Source of the DNA: Streptomyces kaniharaensis
Lineage (GTDB): Bacteria; Actinomycetota; Actinomycetes; Streptomycetales; Streptomycetaceae
NCBI RefSeq assembly: GCF_009569385.1
Contig: NZ_WBOF01000001.1
Coordinates: forward strand, 2,614,001 to 2,678,000
Length of the DNA stretch: 64,000 bases
Reading direction: 5' to 3'
Positions 41,194 through 52,174 of this stretch are shown piece after piece. Both the position numbers and the translations under genes were made by a program. Position 1 is the first letter of the stretch; each line of letters starts with the position of its first letter. The notes beneath the pieces were generated by a model, which saw only the letters and a list, made by a program, of their open reading frames with translations, was not told the origin of the DNA and did no database searches.

Positions 41194-41681
41194 AGACCAA
41201 CCAGCTCGTCCGTGCCGGATGACGCCAGTGCTGACGCCAATCGACCCGGATGACGGCGTCTGACTGCGGCCGTCTACGGACGGCAGAACCACCTGAAACA
41301 GGGCATCTCGACGCCATTGCTTGGCCTGAAAAGCGAAAGGTCGCCGGTTCGACCCCAGCCCTGGCCACCACGTGTGACCAGGCACGATGCCCTCGAAGCA
41401 AGTCGCTTCGGGGGCATTTTCGCGTTGCTTGACGCCAACGGCCCCGAATCGCGGCGAACCCGGGCAGCCTGATGGGGCCGCCCGGGGCTCGAGGCAGGGT
41501 GACGCCGATCACAATCCTTCGACGTCGACCATGGTGCCGGCAGTGCCGTACGTGAAGAGCCGGGGCGGCCCCATCCGGCTGGTGACGGCCCGCATCGCGG
41601 ACGGAGAATCTCCGGCTCTTCGCGGCAACCTTTTCGGCCTCCGCGGCCACTCAGTGGTGTCCGGCCAAGTGGTTCGGTCAG
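41194..41681. other. junction region with duplicated tRNA-Phe end; no intact gene
   Basis: Holds copy B of the tRNA-Phe repeat (41324-41444) and about 230 bases of sequence with no convincing frame. A near-repeat of GAGCACAGA-GTGTCCCT occurs at about 41698 and 41731. I take this as a scar between two inserted modules. Confidence 0.5.
41324..41444 (+). repeat. tRNA-Phe 3' end repeat, copy B (partial tRNA, junction scar)
   Basis: Carries the 3' half of tRNA-Phe including CCA (41324-41370) and the terminator hairpin (41387-41417). The 5' half is absent and the anticodon-stem and T-stem have one change each, so it is not a functional tRNA. Confidence 0.85.
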
Positions 41682-43508
41682 ATGCGACGGCTGAAAGAGA
41701 GCACAGACGTGTCCCTTGAACGAGAGCACAGAGATGTCCCTCGCCCACCCCACGTCGTCAGTGGCGTCGCACGGGTGGGCGGCCACGGGCGCGGAGCTCG
41801 TCCGTCGCATCGCGCCCGTCGGCTGCACCAGCGCCGGGGTTTCTGGGCGGCTGTCGGCCTGGCGGTCGTGGGCGCCTGCGTGGCCGTGGTCAACACGGCC
41901 TCGGCGGGCACCGTGGCCGTGGACACGAGCCCCTGGTACCTGCTGGTCAACCGCAGCACCGGCCAGGTGCTGGACGACTACGGCTACGGCTCGTACGACG
42001 GCGCCGCGGTGGTGCAGTGGAGCCGCACCGGCGAGGCGAACCAGCAGTGGAAGTTCATCGACGCGGGTGACGGGAACTACCGGCTGCAGAACCGGTACTC
42101 CGGAAAGGTGCTGGACGACTACGGCTGGTCGAGGACCGAAGGCTCCCAGGTGAGGCAGTGGAGTGACCTGAACGGCGCCAACCAGCAGTTCCACCTGGAA
42201 AAGTCGTCGGACGGCTACGTGCGTCTGATCAACACCTTCAGCGGCAAGGCCGTCGAGGTCCCGCTCGGTTCCAAGACCGACGGGGGCCAGATCGCCCAGT
42301 ACCACGACTGGAACGGCGCCAACCAGCAGTGGCAGCTCGTCCCGGCCGGCAGCGCCGGAGGCACCGGGAACCCGGGGGGCTCCGGCAACCACCCGACGTC
42401 GGCGCCGCCGGCCGGCGGCGGCAACAACTCGGCGAAGAGTTTCATGGGCAGCAACACGGTGCTCATCGGCGGCTCGATGTCCGACGCCTCGGCGAACGCC
42501 GCGCCGTTCGACGTGCAGTACGCCTACGTGCACAGCCAGCCCGCGCCCTCCTCGGACTACTACACGGCGGCCCGCTGCCAGGACGCGTGGACGGGCTGGT
42601 GGGGCTGCTGGAACGGCAGCACCACGGCGCCCGGCACGTACGTGACCTGGCGGGGCGCCAAGGCGGCCCAGGAGACCTACCAGGGCAAGCCGCGCCCCCA
42701 GAAGTTCCTCTGGACCTGGTACTCGCTGCGCGACCTCGGCGACGCGGCGGGCCAGGGCGACGGTCCGGGCGAGGTCAAGGCCATCAACAGGGCCGACCTG
42801 CTCGCCCGGTACCTGAACGACTACCGCTTCTTCCTCCAGAAGATCGGCACCTCGCACGACATGATCGACCTCGAGCCCGACTTCTGGGGCTACGTCCGGT
42901 CGCTCGGCGACCCGCACCAGGTCGCCGCGCAGGTCACGGCCGCGGACCCGACGGACTGCGGATCGCAGGAGAACAGCGCCGCCGGACTCGCCCAGTGCCT
43001 GATCTCGATGGCGCACAAGTACGCTCCGAACACCGCCGTCGGTATGCACCTGTCCTGCTTCGACTGGCAGCAGAACACCCCGCAGTGCGTCAAGGACTAC
43101 GCCCACCTCGGCGCACAGAACGCCGACTTCCTGGCCACCGACGTGTCGGACCGCGACGCGGGCTGGTACGCGCAGCCCGCCCACGGCGGCCTCGACAAAT
43201 TCTGGACCGACCAGAAGGCCGCCGCCCAACTGTCGTTCTACAAGACGATGGCCGAGTCCGTGGGCAAGCCGGTGGTCCTGTGGCAGATCCCCGTGGGCAA
43301 CATGGCGCAGAACAACACGCTCAACCACTACAAGGACGACAAGGTGGACTGGTTCTTCGCGCACATGGACCAGGTGGCGAACGCGCACATCGCCGGTCTG
43401 CTTTTCGGCGCGGGGCAGCAGGAACAGACCACGGCCGAGACCGACGGCGGAAACCTGATCAACAAGACGATCGGGTACCACAACTCGGGCGGTGCAGCGC
43501 TCAAGTAG
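41682..43508 (+). CDS. secreted ricin-domain (CBM13) protein with unassigned glycosidase-like domain
   Basis: About 560-608 residues. A signal segment (GFWAAVGLAVVGACVAVVNT) is followed by a beta-trefoil with three QW repeats (NQQWKF, NQQFHL, NQQWQL), a Gly/Pro/Asn linker, and a 360-residue domain with TIM-barrel features (DMIDLEPDFWGYVRS, AVGMHLSCFDW, VVLWQIPVGNM). Acidic residues in IDLEPD suggest hydrolase chemistry, but I cannot name the family. The start is uncertain: 41682 ATG, 41709 GTG or 41775 GTG, none with a strong ribosome site. Confidence 0.75.
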   Translation: MRRLKESTDVSLEREHRDVPRPPHVVSGVARVGGHGRGARPSHRARRLHQRRGFWAAVGLAVVGACVAVVNTASAGTVAVDTSPWYLLVNRSTGQVLDDYGYGSYDGAAVVQWSRTGEANQQWKFIDAGDGNYRLQNRYSGKVLDDYGWSRTEGSQVRQWSDLNGANQQFHLEKSSDGYVRLINTFSGKAVEVPLGSKTDGGQIAQYHDWNGANQQWQLVPAGSAGGTGNPGGSGNHPTSAPPAGGGNNSAKSFMGSNTVLIGGSMSDASANAAPFDVQYAYVHSQPAPSSDYYTAARCQDAWTGWWGCWNGSTTAPGTYVTWRGAKAAQETYQGKPRPQKFLWTWYSLRDLGDAAGQGDGPGEVKAINRADLLARYLNDYRFFLQKIGTSHDMIDLEPDFWGYVRSLGDPHQVAAQVTAADPTDCGSQENSAAGLAQCLISMAHKYAPNTAVGMHLSCFDWQQNTPQCVKDYAHLGAQNADFLATDVSDRDAGWYAQPAHGGLDKFWTDQKAAAQLSFYKTMAESVGKPVVLWQIPVGNMAQNNTLNHYKDDKVDWFFAHMDQVANAHIAGLLFGAGQQEQTTAETDGGNLINKTIGYHNSGGAALK

Positions 43509-43521
43509 GCGAAGGAAAGAC

Positions 43522-43548
43522 CGTGGCCCCGCCTCTTCGGTGGGGCCA
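43522..43548. terminator. hairpin terminator between convergent secreted-enzyme genes
   Basis: 11-bp stem GTGGCCCCGCC/GGTGGGGCCAC with one G-T pair and a TCTTC loop, 14 bases after the stop at 43508. Confidence 0.75.
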
Positions 43549-43678
43549 CAGTCGTTCTCTTGGCCGGGCGGACTCCTCGGCCGGCGTCGGCCACGTCGAA
43601 CGATGATCGCCCGACGCGGCGCAGCCCACCGGCTCCGGGCTGGGCAAGGTTCGCTGGGTGGCCCGGTCGGTGGTGGTG

Positions 43679-46150
43679 TCAGAGGGCGGGGAAGGCGGGG
43701 AAGGTGCAGGTGGGGGCCGCGCCCGGGCCGTTGGTGGTGGTCACGGTGACGTCGGGGCCGGACGGGTGGAGGTTGGTGTCGATGGCGGTGATGCGGGCGT
43801 TGGCGGCGGTCGCCGTGGTGACGTCGAGCTTGACGTGTTGCAGGGTCAGTTCGAGCGGGCGGGTCTTGTCCAGTCCGACGAGGGTGGATTTCGCGCCGCT
43901 GGGGGAGTGGGTTGCGGTGACGCCGTCGACGGTGATGCCGGTGAACCAGGGGGCGTTGGGGCCGCTGCCGCCGGAGTAGTGGGTGTCGAAGACGAGCGGG
44001 GCGCGGACGGCGTCGAGGCAGGTGTTCAGGTAGGTGACGCCGGTGACCCTGCCGCCGTTGGCGGGGGAGCTCTTGATGCGGATGCCGGTGCTGGAGCCGC
44101 TGGTGTTGCCGAGGCCGTCGGTGCCGGTGAGGGTGTTGTCGCGGAAGAGGACGTTGGTCACGCCGCTGGTGGTCTCGCTGCCGATGGAGATGCCGTGGGT
44201 GCCGTAGAAGTGGTTGTTCGTCACGGTGATGTTGCCGCTGGGCTTGTTGCCGCCCTTGATGGCGATGCCGTCGTCGCCGTCCATGATGGAGGAGTCGGTG
44301 ATGGTGACGTTGGTGGCGCCGGCCGGGTCGATGCCGTCGGTGTTGCGGGCGGTGGCGGGGGTCTTGATGCGTACGCCCCAGGCGGTGAAGCCGTTGCCGC
44401 CGTTGTAGACGACGTGGAAGTTGGGGGAGCTCAGCAGGTCGACGTGGTAGAGGGTGAAGTTGTCGGAGTTGTCGGCCTGGATCAGGCGGGGGTTGTTCTG
44501 GTTGGAGCCGGCTTTTTGGGCGTCGGTGGCGAGCTGCCACCAGCTGGTGGTGGTGCCGAGGACGGTCTGGTCGCCGCGGCCGTCGATGCGGCCCTGGCTG
44601 CCGTCGGCGGCGCGGACGGCCTCGATGCCGGCGTTGGCTCCGGCGACGCTGATCAGTGGTTTGCAGCCGCCGCCGGAGGAGGCGAGGGCGCCGCAGCGCG
44701 GCTTGCCGCTGATCTGGTAATCGGCGGGGTTGCGTGAGCCGTAGAGGGTGACACCGCTGTCCAGCAGCAGGACTTCGCCTTGGTGGACGGCCAGCGGTCC
44801 GGTGAGGAAGGCGTTGTGGCTGGAGTCCGTCGTCTGCAGGCGGACGGCCACGGTCTGCTGTCCGGTCTGGGCGCAGGTATCGAGGGCATGCTGGATGCGG
44901 ATCGTGTCCGGTGGGGTGGTTTCGCTGCCCTGGTCGGTAGTGCGGGTGGGCATGGTCCGGGCGGCGGGGACGGTGGCGCAGACGGTGGTGGGCAGTGCGG
45001 GCTCGGTGACATGGCGGGTGTCACCGGTCGCTGTTCCGGCTGGCACGGTCGATCCGGTGCCATGTGAGGCCGCGACCGGGTTCCAGCCGTCTGTGCCCGC
45101 GAGGTACGCGGTGGCGGCGTACTCGCCGACCTGGGCCGCCGGCAGTTGCGGGCTGTCGGCGCCGGTGGCGGCGCCCGGTCCGGTGTTGCCGTACGAGGTG
45201 AGGCGGGCCGAGTGCCAGGAGAAGCCGCTCATGTCGGTCCACGGGGTGGCGCTCTTGATCGCGGCCGGGAGCGCCGTGTTACGGACGACGACCTGGGCAC
45301 TGGCGGTGGCGGTGGGGTGCCAGGGCCGGCCGAGGTAGTAGGTACCGTCCTTCGCGGTGGAGCGGACGGTGCTATCGGTGATCAGAAGGCCGTACTTGTG
45401 GGAGGTCTCCGTGTTGGCGGCGGTGAGGAAGCCGTTGAGGCCGTCGGCAGGAGCGCCGTCGTCGTCGGCCTGAATGGTCGCGTGGTCGAGGACGGCGGTG
45501 GCGTTGCCGAAGATCATGTCGACGTCGCCCTCGACGTAGTCGTCGGTGAAGTACTGGCGGGTCTGCGCGGTGGCGTTGGGGGACCAGGCGAGCAGGGTGT
45601 CCTGGTGACCGATGATGCGGTCGTTGCGGAAGACCTGGCGGTCGCCCTCGGCCGCCAGGGCGACGGCCTGGGTCGCGCTGCCGACGTGAGCCGCGGCCCG
45701 GTCGAAGGTGTTCTCGACGGTCAGGTTCTCCACGGTCAGTCCGGTGGCTGCGAAGGTGGCCGTGGCGCTGCCCTCGGTGCCGAGTTGGCCGCCGCCGGAC
45801 TTGGCCGTGCCGGCGGAGTTGCCGTAGCTGATGACGACGTCGGCGGGGTTCCCGGTGGCTCCCGTGACGGTCAGCCCGTCCTTGCCGACCGGCACCCGTA
45901 CCACCTCGCGGTACGTGCCCTTGGCGATTCGGATCTCATCGCCCGGCCGCGCGGCGTCTACCGCCGATTGCACGGTTCGATATCGGCCGCTGCCGTCAGA
46001 GGCTACGGTCAGCGTGTGGGCCTTCGGGGTCAGGACGGCCTGGGCGATCAGGGGGACGGTGGCGCCCATGACGGCGAGGACTCCGGCGGTGGCGAGCACG
46101 CGACGGGTCGCCGGGCGTCGGCGGTGTGTGCGTTGGTCGAGATCTGGCAA
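43679..46150 (-). CDS. secreted bifunctional pectin enzyme: pectin methylesterase (CE8) fused to polygalacturonase (GH28)
   Basis: 823 residues. Signal peptide (RRVLATAGVLAVMGATVPLIAQA), CE8 domain (about 45-330; IIGHQDTLL, catalytic Asp in EGDVDMIFG near 210, YLGRPW) and GH28 beta-helix (about 420-820; NTDGID near 602, GDDGIAIK near 624, THGISIGSE, IRIKS). The esterase removes methyl groups and the hydrolase then cuts the freed polygalacturonate. TTG 46150 is chosen because the same AGAAGGACA-TTGCCAGATC start context is found at the xylanase gene. Follows the sensor gene on the same strand. Confidence 0.9.
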   Translation of the reverse strand: MPDLDQRTHRRRPATRRVLATAGVLAVMGATVPLIAQAVLTPKAHTLTVASDGSGRYRTVQSAVDAARPGDEIRIAKGTYREVVRVPVGKDGLTVTGATGNPADVVISYGNSAGTAKSGGGQLGTEGSATATFAATGLTVENLTVENTFDRAAAHVGSATQAVALAAEGDRQVFRNDRIIGHQDTLLAWSPNATAQTRQYFTDDYVEGDVDMIFGNATAVLDHATIQADDDGAPADGLNGFLTAANTETSHKYGLLITDSTVRSTAKDGTYYLGRPWHPTATASAQVVVRNTALPAAIKSATPWTDMSGFSWHSARLTSYGNTGPGAATGADSPQLPAAQVGEYAATAYLAGTDGWNPVAASHGTGSTVPAGTATGDTRHVTEPALPTTVCATVPAARTMPTRTTDQGSETTPPDTIRIQHALDTCAQTGQQTVAVRLQTTDSSHNAFLTGPLAVHQGEVLLLDSGVTLYGSRNPADYQISGKPRCGALASSGGGCKPLISVAGANAGIEAVRAADGSQGRIDGRGDQTVLGTTTSWWQLATDAQKAGSNQNNPRLIQADNSDNFTLYHVDLLSSPNFHVVYNGGNGFTAWGVRIKTPATARNTDGIDPAGATNVTITDSSIMDGDDGIAIKGGNKPSGNITVTNNHFYGTHGISIGSETTSGVTNVLFRDNTLTGTDGLGNTSGSSTGIRIKSSPANGGRVTGVTYLNTCLDAVRAPLVFDTHYSGGSGPNAPWFTGITVDGVTATHSPSGAKSTLVGLDKTRPLELTLQHVKLDVTTATAANARITAIDTNLHPSGPDVTVTTTNGPGAAPTCTFPAFPAL

Positions 46151-46283
46151 CGGTCTGTCCTTCTGGAGCGGCGGCCCGCGGACGCGGGCCGGATTCTCCA
46201 TCAGTTGCCGTCGGGACACGAAAGGTTGCCGTGCGAAAGCGTGTGTTCCTTTCCGCCGGGCGGGCCGCCTCCGGCTGCACGTC

Positions 46284-47153
46284 TCACCGCGGGGAGGAGA
46301 GGTGCCCCCCGACTGCGAGGGCGCCATCGGAGTCCGAGGCGTCGGCACGGTAGGTGTCGTCCCTCGGATCCCGCGGGCCCGTGGCGTGGTTGTACTGGGC
46401 CGCGAAGACGTGCTGCCCCGGCGGCACCGTGCAGCCAGGCTTGAGCGTCCAGCGGTAGATCAGCGCACCGCCCTGATCCTGCACGGTGACGGCGAACCAG
46501 TTGGCGGGCAGAGTTTGCCAGTAGCCCGTGTTCTGCACCCCGCCGGTCTGGGCGATCCGCAGCTCAACGGTGAGGGTGGCGAGCGGTTGGGTGGTCTTGA
46601 GCGTGAGGTTGCTCTGCGCCCAGTAGATCGTGCTGTGCGGGTCGACAGAGCCGTCCGATGACAGCGCTCCCTGCTGGGACTGCGGGCTGCCGGACGGTGA
46701 CCGGCTCGGATTGCCCGTCGGCACGTTCGGGGTCGGGTTACCCGTCGGCACGTTCGGGGCCGGCCTGCCTGACGATACGTTCGGGGCGGAGCTACCCGTC
46801 GGCACGTTCGGGGTGGGGTCACCCGTCGGCACGTTCGGGGCCGGGCTGCCGGTGGGCGGGACGAAGGGCGTAGGACTCACAGTCGCCGTCGCGGTCGATG
46901 TGGGAGCGGTCGCGGTGTCGGGCCGTGGTGGCGAAGTCCGGACCACGGCGGCGACTGCCACGCTGACGGCCAGGATGCCAGCTGTGGCAACGGAAGCGAG
47001 AGCCGCCTTCGGCCAGGATCGCCTCACCCGTGGCCCGTCGTGGCGGGTTGCGGCGGGTGTCATGCCGCGTTCCATCCGAGCCTGGATCCGGGCGCGGTCG
47101 GGCTGATGCTGCTCGGCGGCATTGCGAAGCAGCCCGGCGACCTCCTCGTTCAA
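46284..47153 (-). CDS. membrane-spanning anti-sigma-like sensor with repeat stalk and extracellular domain
   Basis: 289 residues: short cytoplasmic helix region (LNEEVAGLLRNAAEQHQPDR), one membrane helix (AALASVATAGILAVSVAVAA), a stalk of five to six nonapeptides NVPTGxPxP, and a C-terminal domain of about 110 residues (STIYWAQSNLTL, TGGVQNTGYWQTLPANWFAV, PPGQHVFAAQYNHATGPRD). TTG start overlaps the sigma factor stop (TTGA) with GGAGGAG upstream, so sigma and partner are coupled. Inferred role: holds the sigma factor until the outer domain meets a ligand, probably a plant polysaccharide. Confidence 0.75.
   Translation of the reverse strand: MNEEVAGLLRNAAEQHQPDRARIQARMERGMTPAATRHDGPRVRRSWPKAALASVATAGILAVSVAVAAVVRTSPPRPDTATAPTSTATATVSPTPFVPPTGSPAPNVPTGDPTPNVPTGSSAPNVSSGRPAPNVPTGNPTPNVPTGNPSRSPSGSPQSQQGALSSDGSVDPHSTIYWAQSNLTLKTTQPLATLTVELRIAQTGGVQNTGYWQTLPANWFAVTVQDQGGALIYRWTLKPGCTVPPGQHVFAAQYNHATGPRDPRDDTYRADASDSDGALAVGGHLSSPR
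46713..46850 (-). repeat. 27-base tandem repeats encoding NVPTGxPxP stalk
   Basis: Five to six units of the type CCCGTCGGCACGTTCGGGG, in frame, coding an extended Pro/Thr-rich spacer between the membrane helix and the outer domain. Stalk length could vary between strains. Confidence 0.85.
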
Positions 47154-47680
47154 CGACTCCTCCTGCCCGTCACCAGTTCTCCAGCCGCGCGTGCGCCCAG
47201 CATCCGTTCCAGCTCGGCCATACCCTTCGAGGTCTGGCTCTTCACCGTACCGACCGACACTCCGAGAGCCAGCGCCGTGTCCCGCTCCGACAGGTCGAAG
47301 GCGTGCCGCAGCACCACACACGCCCGCTTGCGGAACGGCAACCGCGCCAAAGCCGTCCTCACGTCCACCACAGCAGCCACGTCCGGACCCTCGATCCGCT
47401 CCGACCGATGGGACCAGAACATGGTGATCCGCCGCCTTTCACGCACCGAACTTCGGATTCGAGCCCGCGCCAGGTTGGCCACGACGCCCCGCGCATACGC
47501 GAGCGGCTGCTCCGCTGCGCGCAGCCGGTCCCATCGCCGCCACAAAGCGAGCAGCGCATCAGCCGCCAGGTCGTCGGCCGCATCCGCTTCGCCCGTCAGA
47601 AGGTGGGCGAAACGGGCAAGTTCGGCGTAATGGCGTTCGAAGAATCCATGGAACTCCGCGGACGCATCATCGAAGAGCAT
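47150..47680 (-). CDS. ECF sigma factor (SigE-subfamily type)
   Basis: 176 residues. Region 2 (YAELARFAHLLTGEADAADD, ALLALWRRWDRL) and region 4 (LPFRKRACVVLRHAFDLSER, LGVSVGTVKSQTSKGMAELE) with no further domain. Directs RNA polymerase to a small set of promoters. ATG 47680 fits the conserved start FHGFFERHYAELAR. Coupled to the membrane partner gene and placed between two secreted-enzyme genes, which are its likely targets. Confidence 0.92.
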   Translation of the reverse strand: MLFDDASAEFHGFFERHYAELARFAHLLTGEADAADDLAADALLALWRRWDRLRAAEQPLAYARGVVANLARARIRSSVRERRRITMFWSHRSERIEGPDVAAVVDVRTALARLPFRKRACVVLRHAFDLSERDTALALGVSVGTVKSQTSKGMAELERMLGARAAGELVTGRRSR

Positions 47681-47823
47681 GTCCGTCGGCAGCCTCTCAG
47701 TGCGTTGTTGGCGCTCACATCCGAAAGCGGGGGAGCGGAAGCGTACCAATCGGTAGCCGGCTCCGGTTCATCAAGTGGTTCTATCGACGCACGTCATCGT
47801 CGCGGAATCGCCGTGCTCGAGGA

Positions 47824-48171
47824 ATGCATGACGCGACCGGCGGCGTGCAGTGCAGCGGCAGCCGGCAAGCCCGGCCGGCGGACGACTTCGCCGTCGTCGT
47901 GCGGGAGGAGATCGGCGCGCGGGTCTACCGCTGGATCCCCGAACCGGGCCGTAAGGTCCAGCCCGAACAGCACGTCCTCGCCGACCGGTACAACCGCGCC
48001 AGCAGCGGACGGGACGCCAAGGATGACACCGATCGCGCCGACGCCGGGACCGCCGCAGGCACCCTCGCGGCCCGGACCGGCTTCGCCCCGCGGGATGAGG
48101 GCCGCGCCCGTCCGCTCGACGGAAAATTCTCCTTCCCGAACGGCAACCTTCCCGGACGCGGCGGCAACTGA
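47824..48171 (+). pseudogene. degenerate copy of the sensor's extracellular domain
   Basis: The frame encodes TGGVQCSGSRQARPADDFAV, RVYRWIPEPGRKVQPEQHVL and NRASSGRDAKDDTDRADA, which align one by one with TGGVQNTGYWQTLPANWFAV, LIYRWTLKPGCTVPPGQHVF and NHATGPRDPRDDTYRADA of the sensor at 46284. The sigma-partner N-terminus, membrane helix and stalk are missing. It lies just upstream of the xylanase gene, mirroring the sensor-pectinase order on the other strand. Confidence 0.75.
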
Positions 48172-48178
48172 CGGGTAA

Positions 48179-50659
<2,481 letters not shown>

Positions 50660-50805
50660 CAGTGAGGATGTTCATGAGCGGTTCCCGGGCAGGTCTGACC
50701 CAAGCTCTGACTGACCTCGGGTCCTCAACGGGATCTGTCGGCCTCGTCCGGGAGCCGCTCGTGAGCATCCGCCGGCCCGACTTGCGTGACTTCATAAGAG
50801 CCTGG

Positions 50806-50885
50806 CCAGGCACGATGCCCTCGAAGCAGCTCACTTCGAGGGCATTTTTGTGCCGGTTGACGCCAACGGCGCAGCGGACGGTCAC
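50806..50885 (+). repeat. tRNA-Phe terminator repeat, copy C
   Basis: 80 bases matching copy A at 37985-38064 with about 14 changes. It includes the hairpin (50815-50845, 11-bp perfect stem, TTTTT tail) and runs on through GACGCCAACGGC-CAGCGGACGGTCAC, further than copy B, so it matches the native downstream flank of the tRNA. Confidence 0.75.
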
Positions 50886-50975
50886 CGCCCTCCTACCCTC
50901 GAGGACCAGGTCGCCGAGCTGGACAGGGCCCAGGCAATCGAGCGACTCCAGCAGTTCTGGACCGAGGGCTACTGA
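50850..50975 (+). CDS. short ORF or gene tail (41 aa), unknown
   Basis: GTG start within the terminator tail; product ends in LEDQVAELDRAQAIERLQQF and WTEGY, an amphipathic helix that looks like a real protein end. Copy A keeps the first dozen codons (DANGPADGH) before diverging. No ribosome site apart from the hairpin region, so this may be only the 3' end of a gene split by insertion. Confidence 0.35.
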   Translation: MPVDANGAADGHRPPTLEDQVAELDRAQAIERLQQFWTEGY

Positions 50976-51034
50976 CTCAGGTTGCCGGATCGCCGCGTGG
51001 GGCCGCTGGTGTCTTTCGCCTGCCCCGCCGACCC

Positions 51035-52141
51035 CTACCGCGGCGCCGTCAGGTGGGTAGCGACCCAGTCGGCGGTCGTGGGGAGCCAGTCAGGGAGGGC
51101 GGTGCCCAGGAGGTGGTTGCCGTGGGGGACGAGGAGGAGCTCGGCGGCGGGGACCTCGGCGGCGAGGGGGGTCGCGTTGGTGAAGCCGGGGATGACGTCC
51201 TCGCCGCCCTCGACGACGAGGAGGGGGACGGTGAGGGCGCGGGCGAGGTCGGTCAGGTCGACGCGGCGGGCGAACGCGCGTGCGGAGTCGAGGCCGCCGC
51301 AACGCTGGGCGAGGGTCGCGGTGACGAACGGGACGAGGCCGTCCCAGTCCAGCCGGTAGGGGCCGCTGACCAGGGCGGCGGCGCGGACGCGTGGCTCGTG
51401 GGCGGCGGCCGTGGCGGCGTAGTACCCGCCGAGGCTCAGGCCGATCACGGCGATCCGGTCGAGGTCCAGGCCGGCGCGGTCCGCGAGGGCGTCGATCGCG
51501 CGGCCGACGACCCGGTGGTAGTCCGGCTCCGGGGTGCTGGTGGCGGCGAGGACTCCCTGGCCGGGGCCGTCGAGCGCGAGCACGGCCAGGCCCCGGGCGA
51601 GCAGCGCCTCGGTGACGGCGTGGAACTCCTCCTTGCAGGAGTCCATCCCCGGCACGACCAGTACCACGGGCGCCGCGTCACCGCGCCCCGTCCCGGCCGC
51701 CGGGCGGCGCAGCCAGCCCGCGAAGCCCTCGCCCTCGACGCGTTCCGCGCCCGGGTCGAGGTGGGCCAGCGCCCGCCGCATGGCCTCGTCGGCCTCGGTG
51801 GCGGCGTGGGCGGCGGCCTCGCGGTCTGGGTGCGGGAGCAGCCCGGCGAAGTGGAACCAGCGGGCGGCCGTCCGGTACGCCTCGCCGGCGGTGACCGTCA
51901 GACCCGAGGCTTCGGCGCGCTCGGCGATCCCGGTGTACCGCTGCCCGGCGGCGCGGAAGGCGGCCGGCCATTCGTGCAGGGAGGCCAGTGGGGTGGTCAC
52001 CCGGGTGTAGTCGTACGGGTCGAGGCCGGCGCCGTGGGCGCGGGGGCGGTTCTCCTCGACGAAGGCGGCGAGCAGCCCGGGGGCGTCGAGGAAGGAGAGG
52101 TCGACGGAGGGGTCGAAGGAGAGGTCCGGGGCGTCGGTCAT
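51035..52141 (-). CDS. alpha/beta hydrolase (DUF1100/FrsA-like)
   Basis: 368 residues: helical lid domain (about 1-130) then alpha/beta hydrolase fold with nucleophile elbow GLSLGG, oxyanion region VVPGMDSCKEE, acid in VEGGEDVIPG and His in VPHGNHLL. Closest in layout to 2,6-dihydroxypseudooxynicotine hydrolase-like and FrsA-like enzymes acting on C-C or ester bonds. Cytoplasmic. Downstream of the oxidoreductase gene on the same strand with a 33-base gap. Confidence 0.85.
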   Translation of the reverse strand: MTDAPDLSFDPSVDLSFLDAPGLLAAFVEENRPRAHGAGLDPYDYTRVTTPLASLHEWPAAFRAAGQRYTGIAERAEASGLTVTAGEAYRTAARWFHFAGLLPHPDREAAAHAATEADEAMRRALAHLDPGAERVEGEGFAGWLRRPAAGTGRGDAAPVVLVVPGMDSCKEEFHAVTEALLARGLAVLALDGPGQGVLAATSTPEPDYHRVVGRAIDALADRAGLDLDRIAVIGLSLGGYYAATAAAHEPRVRAAALVSGPYRLDWDGLVPFVTATLAQRCGGLDSARAFARRVDLTDLARALTVPLLVVEGGEDVIPGFTNATPLAAEVPAAELLLVPHGNHLLGTALPDWLPTTADWVATHLTAPR

Positions 52142-52174
52142 GGCGAACTCCTTGGCAGGACTGCGGAACGGATG

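Larger units (their letters stand above)
50660..51034. other. right border region with third terminator repeat and a short gene tail
   Basis: Contains repeat copy C (50806-50885) and a 41-codon frame at 50850-50975. Nothing else is callable. This looks like the original chromosomal DNA that followed tRNA-Phe before insertion of the modules. Confidence 0.5.

Noticed and set aside
41324..41370. Second tRNA-Phe gene
   Set aside because: Only the 3' half is present and stem changes are seen; it is a duplicated fragment.
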